NCBI RefSeq assembly: GCF_001424945.1
Contig: NZ_LMCW01000012.1
Span: 711,323-775,322 of the forward strand
From: Rhizobium sp. Root1203
Lineage (GTDB): Bacteria > Pseudomonadota > Alphaproteobacteria > Rhizobiales > Rhizobiaceae
Length of the DNA: 64,000 bases
Reading direction: 5' to 3'
Shown: positions 13,819 through 22,555 of the stretch, piece after piece
Layout of the letters: every line of letters begins with the position of its first letter
Numbering within the stretch: the first letter of the stretch is position 1
Program-made: the position numbers and the translations under genes
The notes under the pieces: model-generated
What the model was told of the DNA's origin: nothing
The model's database searches: none
The model's input: the letters and a program-made list of their open reading frames with translations, nothing else

Positions 13819-14951
13819 CAGACGTGGCCAATATCGATCTGCCTTACGTGGAGAAGAACAAGAGCCGCCATGGCTCGACGCGCTACTATCTGCGCATCGA
13901 TGGCGCCCGCATCTGCCGGCTGCCGGACGATATCAACAGCGAAGAGTTCGCCTCAGCCTATTGGAAGGCCCGTAAGGCCGCAAAGCCGGCCGTGGAGCGC
14001 GTTGGCGAAGCGAAGGCAATATCTGTCGTCGTGAAGCCAAACAGCTTTAGGTGGCTCTGTATGGAGTATATGCGCAGCAATGCGTTCATCACCCTCGACC
14101 AGTCGACGCAGACGCGCCGCCGCAACATCATGGAGAGCATGTGGGCGGAGCCATTGAGCGAAAAGGACGACAGGACGTTTTCGGATATCCCGCTGCCCAA
14201 ATTAACCGTGTCGCACCTTGAGGTCCTTCGCGATCGGAAAAGGGAAGCCCCGTTTGCTGCCGACGAGCGGCTAAAGGTTCTGCGCCAGGTATTCGACACC
14301 AAGAAGGACGGCAAACCGATCACGGCGAACATCGCTCGACTGGTCGATCCCTTTAACGAGCATTCCGACGGGCACGAGACGGCCACTCCCGACGACATTG
14401 CGAAGTTCATCGAACATCATGGCACCGGATCCAAGGCGGTGCTCTACGTCGCTATCCAGATGTACACCGGCTTCCGCGTGTCCGATCTCGCGGTCCTAGG
14501 CCCGCAACACCGCCGCAAGGACGCCTTCAAGCTCCGCCTGTTCAAGAACAGGAACCGGACGCCCGTCGATATCGACATTACCATCCACCCCATCCTAGAG
14601 GCCGTTCTGGCCACGCACACGGTTACGGCAATGACCTATCTCGTAACTGAGTTCGGAAAGCCGTTCAGCGTGAAGGGCCTGGGCAACAGGATCTCCGATT
14701 GGTGGAGGCAAGCCGGTATGCCCCACCTCACCTCGCATTCGGTGCGCAAGGGACTTGCAACGGATGTCGCCCACAACGAGGCGACCGACAGCATGCTCGA
14801 GGCGATGTTTGGCTGGAAGGATTCGAAAACATCGAAAATTTACACGCGAAACGCGGAGAAAGCGCGCCTCGCTAGACAGACGGTTGAGAAGATCAACTGG
14901 GATGGAATCGGTTCAAAGCTGCTGCCGCTGAAGGACGGAACCGAAGGCTGA
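13815..14951 (+). CDS. int: Phage integrase, tyrosine recombinase
   Basis: The 378-aa protein has the catalytic residues of tyrosine recombinases: R221 in MYTGFRVSDL, H308 and R311 in TSHSVRKG, W334 in the usual H/W place and nucleophile Y343 in SKIYTRN. The N-terminal half holds an AP2-like arm-binding start (GSTRYYLRIDG) and a core-binding domain. It ends 117 bp from the 3' end of tRNA-Cys, its likely target. It should integrate the phage there and, with the excisionase, remove it. Confidence 0.95.
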   Translation: MTDVANIDLPYVEKNKSRHGSTRYYLRIDGARICRLPDDINSEEFASAYWKARKAAKPAVERVGEAKAISVVVKPNSFRWLCMEYMRSNAFITLDQSTQTRRRNIMESMWAEPLSEKDDRTFSDIPLPKLTVSHLEVLRDRKREAPFAADERLKVLRQVFDTKKDGKPITANIARLVDPFNEHSDGHETATPDDIAKFIEHHGTGSKAVLYVAIQMYTGFRVSDLAVLGPQHRRKDAFKLRLFKNRNRTPVDIDITIHPILEAVLATHTVTAMTYLVTEFGKPFSVKGLGNRISDWWRQAGMPHLTSHSVRKGLATDVAHNEATDSMLEAMFGWKDSKTSKIYTRNAEKARLARQTVEKINWDGIGSKLLPLKDGTEG

Positions 14952-14965
14952 AACGGGAACGCATT

Positions 14966-15019
14966 GCCACACCTAGCTTTTGGTGTGGCGGAACGGTTCA
15001 AGTCCAAACTGCCACACCT
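14966..15019. repeat. TGCCACACC repeats, candidate integrase arm sites or attR arm
   Basis: TGCCACACCT occurs at 14966-14975 and 15010-15019, and the inverted GGTGTGGC at 14983-14990. The first copy and the inverted copy can pair as an 8-bp hairpin (14967-14990), which may also terminate integrase transcription. Three copies of one 8-9 bp word between the integrase stop and the tRNA end is the pattern of arm-type integrase or excisionase sites. Confidence 0.45.
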
Positions 15020-15068
15020 GAGATAATGTGCAGCAAAACCAGATACCTAAATCGTGGGAAAAGAAGGT

Positions 15069-15142
15069 TGGAGGCCTCGCCCGGAATTGAACCGGGGTGC
15101 AAGGATTTGCAGTCCTCTGCGTCACCACTCCGCCACGAGGCC
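15069..15142 (-). tRNA. tRNA-Cys (GCA)
   Basis: 74 nt including an encoded CCA. The acceptor strands GGCCTCG and CGAGGCC pair fully, the anticodon loop reads CTGCAAA (anticodon GCA) and the T-arm has GGTTCAATTCC. The 3' end faces the prophage, making this the presumed integration target; the phage supplies or preserves the 3' end. Confidence 0.95.
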
Positions 15143-15325
15143 TCACGCGGTCGAAAAAACGAACCGTGGCGGTCGTTTAGAACCATCCTAGAGAAATCGC
15201 AAGAGGGTTCATTCTGAATATGGTCGTTTTTTATTCTGACTAAGCGTTGCGCGAACGTTCTTCCACAGGCTTAAGCTCTTGCTCCCGAAACCGACCAAAA
15301 GGGATCGCCGAGTAGTCGCCATGCC

Positions 15326-15946
15326 TCATGGAATATAGAAGACCGCGTAGAGGTATCTCCCTTCGTGCAGGAACTCCAGAAGCTCGGACAATGGGATCAG
15401 TGCTATCAAGAAAAGGGCGTCGCGGAACGCAGTGGTCAAAGACGACGTGCGGAAGGTGACTTCTGCGCCGAGCTTCATCAGCAGCGGATTCGGCACAAAG
15501 AATGGAGTTCGTGCCGCATAGTCGTCATAGACAGAGCCGAATTTCGATCTCAGATACTCGCTTTCGCGCCGCGCGGCATAGGCGAACAGAAAAAAGAAAA
15601 TTGGCACGAAAATGGCTGTTATCAACGCGGAACCGATCATCAAGCTGACGCCGAGGATCGCCAGCATCGACGACACGTAGAGCGGATTCCTGGTTATCGA
15701 ATAGGGACCGGTGACGATCAGGTGCCGGTTCTTGCGTTGGCCGATATACAAAGTTGACCAGAGACGGCCCAAAACACCGGCGATGACGAGAATGACGCCA
15801 ATGTTCTCAAACAGTTCGTGCAATGCTGTTCCTACATACAGCGGACGAGCAAGGAATATGAGTGCAAAAAAGGCTGTCGTTGCGAGCCAAAGGCCGCCGA
15901 TGCGCCTCTTCTGAGAGAATGGTTTTTTGGTATTCAGAACCTCCAT
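15326..15946 (-). CDS. Isoprenylcysteine methyltransferase-like membrane protein
   Basis: The 206-aa protein has four to five hydrophobic segments and the motif TGPYSITRNPLYVSSMLAIL around 79-98, the SAM-binding signature of ICMT/PEMT-type membrane methyltransferases. Bacterial members of this superfamily methylate lipids or small molecules; the substrate here is unknown. The ORF starts at 15946 (MEVLNTKKPFSQKRRIGGLW). It stands alone between tRNA-Cys and a 345-bp gap. Confidence 0.82.
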   Translation of the reverse strand: MEVLNTKKPFSQKRRIGGLWLATTAFFALIFLARPLYVGTALHELFENIGVILVIAGVLGRLWSTLYIGQRKNRHLIVTGPYSITRNPLYVSSMLAILGVSLMIGSALITAIFVPIFFFLFAYAARRESEYLRSKFGSVYDDYAARTPFFVPNPLLMKLGAEVTFRTSSLTTAFRDALFLIALIPLSELLEFLHEGRYLYAVFYIP

Positions 15947-16291
15947 GAGAATGCCCCTCCAACGCGCGCCCGCAGTCGCACGGGTTGCGTTCTACCGTCG
16001 AGTTGATTTCCTTCGACTACCTCCTAGTAAACTACAAGGATCGCGATTTCACAAAGCCCATCGTTGCTTGCGATGAATCCAACGTCAGAACGCGCTCCAT
16101 ATCGAACGCATTGCCGGGTATTTGAGGCGTTGGAGGAAGTTTTGGCGTGAATAGAGCGCAACGGAGTTGTTGACAAAACTATCGCATTTCGATGGATCGA
16201 TCGGACAGCAGTGCTGCCGGTCTTATTCCCCACAGCACGGTGCTCGATTTCGGAATTCCAATGTCCTCCGCCCTCTCGGTGCGCGTTTTCA
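15947..16291. other. Gap with no convincing gene
   Basis: The 345 bp between two leftward genes contain only short frames that are out-of-frame readings of the BA14K gene or lack ribosome sites. I see no repeat, RNA gene or clear terminator here. Confidence 0.5.
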
Positions 16292-16750
16292 TCACGGAGA
16301 AATGCACTGGCGGCGCGGGCCATAGTTCGGCTGGAATGTGTTGTCGGAGGAGCGGTAGGACCGATAGCGACTGTAGCACCAATCGACATGGGAGTTGCCG
16401 TAGGATCGGGCGCGCGGCTGCGAGGCGATGATGCCCCCGATAATTGCGCCAGCCGCCAGGCCACCGATTATAGCGGCGGCGCCGTTGTCGTCATGGCGAT
16501 CGTAGCCGCGATCGTTGTAGCGATCGCGATAATAGCGATTGTTGCGGTATCCGTTGTCACCGTAGCGATAGCGACCACCGCCGCAGCGATAGACATCGCA
16601 TCCTCTGGACCGGTGGTTATCCACACCTGAGTCACCGAAGCTTCCGCGGCTCTGGGCGGAATGCGGATCGTTCGAGTTCTCGGCAAGGGACGGCGAGAAG
16701 CTCGTCAGAGCAGTTGCGAATGCCAAAACGATGGTTGCCAGTCTTTTCAT
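16292..16750 (-). CDS. BA14K family secreted protein
   Basis: The 152-aa protein has a signal peptide ([20 protein letters not shown], then SLAEN), an Arg/Tyr/Asp-rich middle, a glycine-zipper helix ([20 protein letters not shown]) and the BA14K C-terminal signature [20 protein letters not shown] ending RRQCISP. BA14K was described as a Brucella immunoreactive surface protein; the role in rhizobia is unclear, with envelope or stress links. An EcfG-type promoter lies just upstream, so it is probably a general stress gene. Confidence 0.88.
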   Translation of the reverse strand: MKRLATIVLAFATALTSFSPSLAENSNDPHSAQSRGSFGDSGVDNHRSRGCDVYRCGGGRYRYGDNGYRNNRYYRDRYNDRGYDRHDDNGAAAIIGGLAAGAIIGGIIASQPRARSYGNSHVDWCYSRYRSYRSSDNTFQPNYGPRRQCISP

Positions 16751-16802
16751 TGTCTTACCTTTCCAAGCAAACGCATTCTGTCACGCATAGACACCTAAAT
16801 CT

Positions 16803-16827
16803 AACGCGGCGCTGAGGCGCATGTTCC
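16803..16827 (-). promoter_or_regulatory. EcfG (general stress sigma) promoter
   Basis: On the minus strand GGAAC (16827-16823), a 16-base spacer and CGTT (16806-16803) match the alphaproteobacterial EcfG/RpoE2 consensus exactly. The predicted start lies about 45 bp upstream of the BA14K ATG. Confidence 0.75.
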
Positions 16828-16968
16828 ATCCGCCTCCGTCGTTGTGGCGTCGAGGCCACCGCGGCCGACAAACCGAAAAAGAATCGGACGACTCCATTTG
16901 TGACACTTTTATTGCACGTCCCGCTATTTTATGACGGGCAACTAAAAATTATCGAACGGATGGATGGA

Positions 16969-17610
16969 ATGCTCAGCTGGTTTCGCAAACTTCTGCCAAG
17001 GGAAGACAGGTTCTTCGACCTCTTCGCGCAGCATTCAAAGACCATCGTCGGCGCCGCCGAAGCGCTGAACGAGCTGCTTTCAGGCAAGGATGCGGAGCGG
17101 CATTGCGAGCGCATCGTAACGCTTGAGAACGAGGCGGACGATATCACCCGCGAGGTGCTGTTGGCCGTCCGGCGCAGCTTCATCACCCCATTCGACCGGG
17201 TCGACATCAAGGATCTGATCCAGTCGATGGATGACGCGATCGATATGATGCACAAGACAGTCAAGACGATCCGTCTGTTCGAACAGAGGGAGTTTGATCC
17301 GCTGATGCAGGAAATGGGCGCGGCCATCGTTCAGGCAGCGCACTTGGTTGCGGAAGCTATCCCGCTGCTCGACCGAATCAACACCAACGCCCCCAGGCTC
17401 ATAGCGATTGCCGAAGAGGTCACGCGCGTCGAGGGACGATCCGACGAGTTGCATGACCGCGGCCTGAAGGAGCTTTTCATTCGTCATGGCATGTCGAATG
17501 CGATGGCCTACATCATCGGCAGCGAAATCTTCGGTGAACTGGAGAAGGTCGTCGATCGGTTCGAGGACGTCGCCAACGAGATCAGCGGCATCGTGATCGA
17601 GAACGTCTGA
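16969..17610 (+). CDS. DUF47 (PhoU-like) phosphate transport accessory protein
   Basis: A DUF47/TIGR00153 family protein of about 213 aa starting MLSWFRKLLPREDRFFDLFA, an all-helical PhoU-like fold with acidic metal-binding patches (NEADDITREVL, QSMDDAIDMMH). DUF47 proteins accompany and regulate low-affinity PiT phosphate transporters. ATG 16969 has GGATGG upstream; ATG 16960 is an alternative, and the GTG at 16900 is unlikely. The stop overlaps the PiT start (TGATG), so the pair is one operon, like orfA-pit of Sinorhizobium. Confidence 0.9.
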   Translation: MLSWFRKLLPREDRFFDLFAQHSKTIVGAAEALNELLSGKDAERHCERIVTLENEADDITREVLLAVRRSFITPFDRVDIKDLIQSMDDAIDMMHKTVKTIRLFEQREFDPLMQEMGAAIVQAAHLVAEAIPLLDRINTNAPRLIAIAEEVTRVEGRSDELHDRGLKELFIRHGMSNAMAYIIGSEIFGELEKVVDRFEDVANEISGIVIENV

Positions 17611-18614
17611 TGGACGCCACCCTCGCCTTCCCGTTGCTCGCCGGGCTGATCGCGATCGCGCTGTTCTTCGATTTCCTGAACGGCCTTCACGATGCAGCGA
17701 ACTCGATCGCGACGATTGTTTCGACGCGCGTCCTTCGCCCGCAATATGCCGTTGCCTGGGCGGCATTCTTCAATTTCATCGCCTTCCTGTTCTTCGGGCT
17801 GCACGTGGCCGAAACGCTCGGCACCGGCATAATCGATCCCGCCATCGTATCGCCGCTTGTCATTTTCGCAGCGCTGATGGGGGCAATCGTCTGGAACATC
17901 GTCACCTGGGTCTTCGGCATTCCATCCAGTTCGTCGCACGCTCTTGTGGGCGGTCTTGTCGGCGCAGGGCTCGCGAAGGTCGGGTTCAGCTCGATCGTCT
18001 GGAGCGGCCTCCTGAAAACGGCCGGCGCTATCGTCATGTCGCCGATGATCGGCTTCCTGCTGGCGCTTTTCCTCGTGCTGATCGTTTCCTGGATCTTCGT
18101 TCGGCAAACGCCGTTCGCGGTGGACCGCACGTTCCGCATCCTGCAGTTCGTGTCCGCATCGCTCTATTCGCTGGGTCACGGGGGCAACGACGCGCAAAAG
18201 ACCATGGGGATAATTGCCATTCTGCTTTATTCGCAGGGCTATCTCGGCGGCAGTTTCCACGTCCCACTGTGGGTCGTTCTGTCATGTCAGTCGGCTATGG
18301 CGCTTGGCACGCTGTTCGGAGGCTGGCGGATCGTTCATACGATGGGATCGAAGATCACCCGGCTCAATCCGATGCAGGGTTTTTGCGCGGAAACGGGAGG
18401 CGCGCTGACACTCTTCGGCGCGACGTGGCTGGGCATTCCGGTCTCAACCACTCATACCATCACCGGCGCGATCATCGGCGTCGGCGCCGCACGGCGGGTA
18501 TCGGCGGTGCGCTGGGGCCTCGCAGGCAATATTGTGGTCGCCTGGGTCGTTACGCTTCCGGCAGCAGCCCTGATTGCGGCAGCGGTCTATTGGGTCGCAG
18601 GCTTCTTCGGCTGA
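17610..18614 (+). CDS. pit: PiT family inorganic phosphate transporter
   Basis: The 334-aa membrane protein has about ten hydrophobic segments and both PiT repeats: DFLNGLHDAANSIATIVSTR with GIPSSSSHALVGGLVG, and SLGHGGNDAQKTMG with GIPVSTTHTITGAIIGVG. PiT carriers import metal-phosphate with protons or sodium. It is translationally coupled to the DUF47 gene. In related rhizobia this operon is lowered by PhoB under phosphate limitation; I could not identify a clear Pho box upstream. Confidence 0.95.
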   Translation: MDATLAFPLLAGLIAIALFFDFLNGLHDAANSIATIVSTRVLRPQYAVAWAAFFNFIAFLFFGLHVAETLGTGIIDPAIVSPLVIFAALMGAIVWNIVTWVFGIPSSSSHALVGGLVGAGLAKVGFSSIVWSGLLKTAGAIVMSPMIGFLLALFLVLIVSWIFVRQTPFAVDRTFRILQFVSASLYSLGHGGNDAQKTMGIIAILLYSQGYLGGSFHVPLWVVLSCQSAMALGTLFGGWRIVHTMGSKITRLNPMQGFCAETGGALTLFGATWLGIPVSTTHTITGAIIGVGAARRVSAVRWGLAGNIVVAWVVTLPAAALIAAAVYWVAGFFG

Positions 18615-18911
18615 TCAGGAGGCGGACTTCCGCCTCCTCTGCCACCACACTGAAAATCGTCGCCTCATGCGGCGTGCGATGTGAAGGTCGTGCGACAGAA
18701 CCAAAATGCCGAGCGGCACCATCCAGAATCCGAGAATCGGCAAAAAACCCAAAAAGCCGCCAAACACAAGCAGGCTGCCAATCGACACGCGGGCCGCGCG
18801 CGATCGCGGCAGCGGGATGCGTGTCGACCCCATAACGATGTGGCCAGTCGAATGATCAATACCAAAACGCTTGGCGCCTGGTTTTCCGGTGGTATCATGC
18901 GCTTCAGTCAT
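18615..18911 (-). CDS. Small membrane protein, unknown
   Basis: I prefer the start at 18911 (MTEAHDTTGKPGAKRFGIDH), giving about 98 aa; the frame is open to 18989. Two adjoining hydrophobic segments (VSIGSLLVFGGFLGFLPILG, FWMVPLGILVLS) are followed by a strongly basic tail (RRMRRRFSVWWQRRRKSAS), resembling PGPGW-type small membrane proteins. It converges on PiT; a shared hairpin covers the stop codons. Confidence 0.65.
   Translation of the reverse strand: MTEAHDTTGKPGAKRFGIDHSTGHIVMGSTRIPLPRSRAARVSIGSLLVFGGFLGFLPILGFWMVPLGILVLSHDLHIARRMRRRFSVWWQRRRKSAS
18617..18638. terminator. Bidirectional terminator hairpin
   Basis: AGGAGGCGG-ACTT-CCGCCTCCT is a perfect 9-bp stem with a 4-base loop directly after the PiT stop (18614) and over the last codons of the convergent gene. 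No long T-run follows. Confidence 0.6.
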
Positions 18912-19028
18912 CCACAGGAGATGGGGATAAACAGGCTGAATGCAAGCGGATGTCATTTTTTTGAAAAAACCGCTTGGCAAATCGAGCAAGCATTTGTATT
19001 AGCCCACTCACACCGCGGCGAGCGGTGA

Positions 19029-19103
19029 TCCCTGGTAGCTCAGCGGTAGAGCATTCGACTGTTAATCGACAGGTCGCCGGTTCGAATCCGGCCCGGGGAG
19101 CCA
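19029..19103 (+). tRNA. tRNA-Asn (GTT)
   Basis: 75 nt with encoded CCA. The acceptor TCCCTGG pairs with CCGGGGA (one T-G pair), the anticodon loop is CTGTTAA (anticodon GTT) and the T-arm is GGTTCGAATCC. A terminator follows within 10 bp. Confidence 0.96.
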
Positions 19104-19109
19104 AATTCG

Positions 19110-19141
19110 AGAGGGTTGCGCAGCTAGCGCGACCCTCTTTT
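19110..19141 (+). terminator. Rho-independent terminator of tRNA-Asn
   Basis: AGAGGGTTGCGC, loop AGCTA, GCGCGACCCTCT form a 12-bp stem (one G-T pair) followed by TTTTC, seven bases after the tRNA end. Confidence 0.85.
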
Positions 19142-19338
19142 CATTTGAGCAATACAGCGACTTCAGGACACCTTTGAGATTGCGCTCGGCGCACCGCGTT
19201 TGCTCACGTGCGACTCCAGTTCAATTTTTGTCCCATTGGCGAAGCATCGATCGTCATCGAAATATCATTGACGCGCTGGAGAATAGTCGCATTTATATTA
19301 GATATTCAGCACGTTCTGTTTTTGCAGCGGGAGCGAGC

Positions 19339-20079
19339 ATGGTTGACGTCGACACGATTGATGCGCGGTTACCCATACTGTCGGACGACGCGATCCGACA
19401 GATATTCCACGAGATCGAGACCCAGGGTTTTAGCTGCATTCCTCACTATATACAGGAACGAGATTTGCATCGGATGCAGGCGTTTGTGTCCAATGCGGTT
19501 ACTCGATCGGAACATGAGTATGTCGTGTTTAACGGCAGCGACGCGGTACCCGGCACCGGAATCGACGAACTGGCGGCATCCGAGAAGTTTCAAAGCATTT
19601 TCTCGCGGCTCTATACGCTCGCTTCAAGCGGTCCCGCCCCGCAGGTGACGTTCTATCAGATCCTGCGCTGCCTGACTGGAAAAGGGGCGGCCAGGCACTC
19701 CCTTATCTTTCACTACGACTCTTATCTCATCACTGCCCTGATCCCCGTCACGATTCCGACCGTCGGCAAGCGAGGAGATTTCCTGCTCTTTCCAAACAGG
19801 CGAAAGGTGAGAACCTACTACGCGACAAACTTGATCGACAAGGTTCTGCTCGACAACAGGATCACGCAGTTCCTGCTCCGGACACTGGTGCAGTCCGGAA
19901 AGTCACCGCTCACCAGGATTGAGCTGGTGCCCGGCAATGCCTATTTTTTCTGGGGCTATCGAAGTGTACACACCAATGAAGCATGCGATCCGGAGGCGGT
20001 CCGCGCGACGGCACTCTTTCACTTCGCCGACCCTCACTTCGATAGTTCCTTGAGGGAGCGCTTGCGAGGTCACAGGTGA
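19339..20079 (+). CDS. Putative Fe(II)/2-oxoglutarate dioxygenase-like protein
   Basis: The 246-aa protein (start MVDVDTIDARLPILSDDAIR, with GCGGGAGCG upstream) shows H125-x-D127 in FHYDSYLITA, then H211 in GYRSVHTNEA and Arg222 (AVRATALFHF) 11 residues later. That is the spacing of the metal triad and the 2-oxoglutarate Arg in double-stranded beta-helix dioxygenases such as phytanoyl-CoA hydroxylases. GDFLLFPN and PGNAYFFWGY fit core strands. Substrate unknown. The AT-rich upstream region suggests possible acquisition. The longer frame from 19174 lacks support. Confidence 0.6.
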   Translation: MVDVDTIDARLPILSDDAIRQIFHEIETQGFSCIPHYIQERDLHRMQAFVSNAVTRSEHEYVVFNGSDAVPGTGIDELAASEKFQSIFSRLYTLASSGPAPQVTFYQILRCLTGKGAARHSLIFHYDSYLITALIPVTIPTVGKRGDFLLFPNRRKVRTYYATNLIDKVLLDNRITQFLLRTLVQSGKSPLTRIELVPGNAYFFWGYRSVHTNEACDPEAVRATALFHFADPHFDSSLRERLRGHR

Positions 20080-20120
20080 TGACAGGAAGCCAGCACTTCA
20101 CACCTATTGGCGGTTACTGC

Positions 20121-21344
20121 TCAGCCCTGCAGCGTTTTTACCTTGCGAAGATCCGGGAACAGTCCTGCCCATAGCAGAACGACGACGATCGTGCCGACGC
20201 CGCCGATGACGCCGGCCGCGACAGGTCCCATCATGCCTGCCAGCATGCCGGATTCGAATTCTCCGAGTTGATTGGACGTACCGATGAAAAGCGAATTCAC
20301 CGCATTGACGCGTCCCCGCATCGCGTCCGGCGTCAGCAGTTGCACAAGGGAACTGCGCACGACGACGCTGACCGTGTCTGAAGCGCCGACAACCAGGAGG
20401 GCGACGATCGACAGCGTGACATTGGTCGACAGCGCGAACACGATGGTCGCAAGGCCGAACACAGCGACAGCACACAGCATCTTGAAGCCGACCTTGCTGG
20501 TTAGCGGTCTCCGTGCCAGGACAACCGACATCGCAAGGGCCCCGATGGCAGGGGCAGCACGCAGGAGGCCCAGCCCCCACGGACCGGCGTGAAGGATGTC
20601 GCGTGCAAACATCGGCAGCAGCGCTGTTGCGCCGCCGAGCAGGACGGCGAAGAGATCAAGCGAAATCGTTCCGAGCATGACCGGCCGGCTCTTGATGAAG
20701 GATACCCCTGCAAACACCGACGTCAGGGTCACCGGTTCGCGCTTTGAGGGTCTCCATTCCATTCGGATAGAGATGACGTTGATGCTTGCAACCGAAAAGA
20801 GCACGGCAGCCACCGCAAACGGCGCGACAGGGTCGAGACCGTAGAGCAGTCCTCCGAGCGAAGGCCCGACGATCAAGGCCGTCTGCATTAGCGACGTCGA
20901 GGTCGCGACGGCACGCTGCAACATGGACGTCGGCATGATGCTCGGAAGGAGAGCCGCCATCGTCGGACGCTCGAACGCGACGGTGGCCCCCATGACGGTG
21001 ACGGCGACCAGTATCCCCGGCGGCGTCAGCCAGTTCTGCCAAGTGGCAACGGCCAGCAGAGCCGATACAGCCGCCTCGATCACCTGGCAGACAAGCCCGA
21101 TCCGCCGCCGGTCGAACCGGTCGGCGACGTGGCCGACGACAAACGTCAATGCGACCATCGGTAAAAACTGGCACAGACCGACAAGCGCCAAGGCGAAGGC
21201 GCTATGCGTCTGATCGTAGATCATCCAACCCATCGCGATGGCGACGCACTGGAATGAGAGGGAAGAGAAAACGCGAGAGGCCGCGAAATTCAGATAGCCG
21301 GGATGGCGAAGGACGCTACCCTGCGGGACTTGACTTGTATCCAT
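20121..21344 (-). CDS. MFS transporter (EntS-like exporter family)
   Basis: The 407-aa protein has 12 predicted membrane helices and the MFS motif GHVADRFDRRRIGLVCQ between helices 2 and 3, as in MFS_3 family exporters related to EntS. Helix 4-5 residues (AFERPTMAALLPSIMP) and the late loop (SSLVQLLTPDAMRGRVNAVN) are family-typical. Likely an inner-membrane proton-driven exporter; the cargo cannot be named. It is convergent with the dioxygenase-like gene. Confidence 0.88.
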   Translation of the reverse strand: MDTSQVPQGSVLRHPGYLNFAASRVFSSLSFQCVAIAMGWMIYDQTHSAFALALVGLCQFLPMVALTFVVGHVADRFDRRRIGLVCQVIEAAVSALLAVATWQNWLTPPGILVAVTVMGATVAFERPTMAALLPSIMPTSMLQRAVATSTSLMQTALIVGPSLGGLLYGLDPVAPFAVAAVLFSVASINVISIRMEWRPSKREPVTLTSVFAGVSFIKSRPVMLGTISLDLFAVLLGGATALLPMFARDILHAGPWGLGLLRAAPAIGALAMSVVLARRPLTSKVGFKMLCAVAVFGLATIVFALSTNVTLSIVALLVVGASDTVSVVVRSSLVQLLTPDAMRGRVNAVNSLFIGTSNQLGEFESGMLAGMMGPVAAGVIGGVGTIVVVLLWAGLFPDLRKVKTLQG

Positions 21345-21567
21345 TGAGCGACTGTCCGGCGCGAGATCGGGAGCGCGCCTCTAGGTTTTTTTATGCCTGC
21401 CGTTTCGACCTCAACGGATGCGTTGTCAACCTCAACGGCGGCCTGTTCGGCCTCATCGGGCCAATACACCAAAGAGTGATCGGTTGCCTCGATCGGCAAT
21501 TCGTTTTGAAGGTGACAGGAAGCTCGACGGATCTCGCCAGTCGAACCGGCGTGCGCAGGGGGCTACG

Positions 21568-22125
21568 TCATGCATAACGGCGAGGCGCCTTTGCCTTGTC
21601 TTTCAAGTTGTCGAACAGGGCGTACCCTCCCGCCCACCTGCCAAAGCCGCTGGAAATATTGATATGGCCTGCGAGACCGATATTTCGCAGGTCCGTCTTC
21701 CACAGCCGCGCATAAAGCGTCAGGCGGTCGAGGTCCATGTAGTGATCGTTCAGGCTCCCGACGGTGATGGTCGGAAAAGGAAGCCGTTGGGTCGGCATCG
21801 GTCCGAAGCGGATCGCGCCCGGGTGCATCTTCTCGGTCGGCCGTAAATCGCACGGCGCCACAAGGAGGGCAGCTTTGATCCGCCGGGCCGATGGTCTGTC
21901 GGCAAGTTTCGCAGTCAGCAGACAACCAAGACTGTGGGCGACGATGTAGGCTTCGCCCTGTTCCAGAAGAACATCCTCAAGCCGTTCCATCCATCTGTCG
22001 ACCAGCGGCGCCTGCCAGTCGTCCTGTTGCACCAGAATGCTCCGCGGATCGTCGTCAAGCCAGAACCGCTGCCAGTGCCCCTTGTCCGACCCATTCAGCC
22101 CCGGCACGATGAGTGTCGCCGTCAT
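21568..22125 (-). CDS. RBBP9/YdeN family serine hydrolase
   Basis: The 185-aa protein starting MTATLIVPGLNGSDKGHWQR has the alpha/beta-hydrolase triad: Ser65 in VAHSLGC, Asp127 in GSLNDHYM and His154 in LAGHINIS, with FGRW near the end as in RBBP9/YdeN proteins. These are small esterase-like hydrolases of uncertain substrate. I prefer the ATG at 22125; eight extra codons upstream overlap the preceding gene. It forms a leftward pair with the 66-aa gene. Confidence 0.87.
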   Translation of the reverse strand: MTATLIVPGLNGSDKGHWQRFWLDDDPRSILVQQDDWQAPLVDRWMERLEDVLLEQGEAYIVAHSLGCLLTAKLADRPSARRIKAALLVAPCDLRPTEKMHPGAIRFGPMPTQRLPFPTITVGSLNDHYMDLDRLTLYARLWKTDLRNIGLAGHINISSGFGRWAGGYALFDNLKDKAKAPRRYA

Positions 22126-22138
22126 TGGAGTTTCGACC

Positions 22139-22339
22139 TTACAAATCAAAATAGCGCGGACGATGTTCGAGAGCCGAGATCTCTTCCGTCACCTCGGTGA
22201 TGCGTACACGCAAATCCCATCCCGTACCGTCTTCCAGATCTTCGCTGCCGAGGCAGTAGCGTGCTTCATGAAGTTCGAGCTTGGCTTCCAGTTGATCCCG
22301 AAGGGTACAAAGGCGATCGAAATGCCGAATAATGCTCAT
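22139..22339 (-). CDS. Small helical protein, 66 aa
   Basis: MSIIRHFDRLCTLRDQLEAK begins a predicted helical hairpin (ERIAEV-like spacing absent; TEVTEEISALEH later). A CAGGAG ribosome site lies just before the ATG. It is upstream of and probably co-transcribed with the hydrolase gene (13-bp gap). No family recognised. Confidence 0.65.
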   Translation of the reverse strand: MSIIRHFDRLCTLRDQLEAKLELHEARYCLGSEDLEDGTGWDLRVRITEVTEEISALEHRPRYFDL

Positions 22340-22555
22340 GCTCTGCTCCTGTTCGGCCGCAGTACCGGGGCGACGATCCCAGGAAAGTATTGCCTATAAT
22401 TTTAGTAGATTAAAGAAACAGCGCACCAAGCTTCGCCCCGCGCGCGAAAATTCCGCATCGAAGAGATGCGTCAGCGAGCCGAAGACCACGCCTCGATCCG
22501 ATTGAACCACGTTGGATCGATCGTGATCTCAATGTTTTCCCGCCCGCGAAACTTT

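Larger units (their letters stand above)
1..15068. mobile_element. Prophage, early-gene and integration end
   Basis: The stretch carries a tyrosine integrase, an excisionase-like protein, a CI/Cro-type switch, RecT-like, NinB and RusA recombination proteins, phage methyltransferases and many tiny genes with 4-bp ATGA overlaps. The right boundary is the 3' end of a tRNA-Cys gene, with the integrase gene ending 117 bp away, the usual arrangement for tRNA integration. The left boundary lies outside the window, and no head, tail, lysis or packaging gene is visible. Whether the prophage is complete cannot be judged here. Confidence 0.93.

Noticed and set aside
16800..16968. Pho box upstream of the DUF47-pit operon
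   Set aside because: Expected from related rhizobia, but no two well-spaced CTGTCAT-type half sites were found; TTTGTGACAC is too weak.
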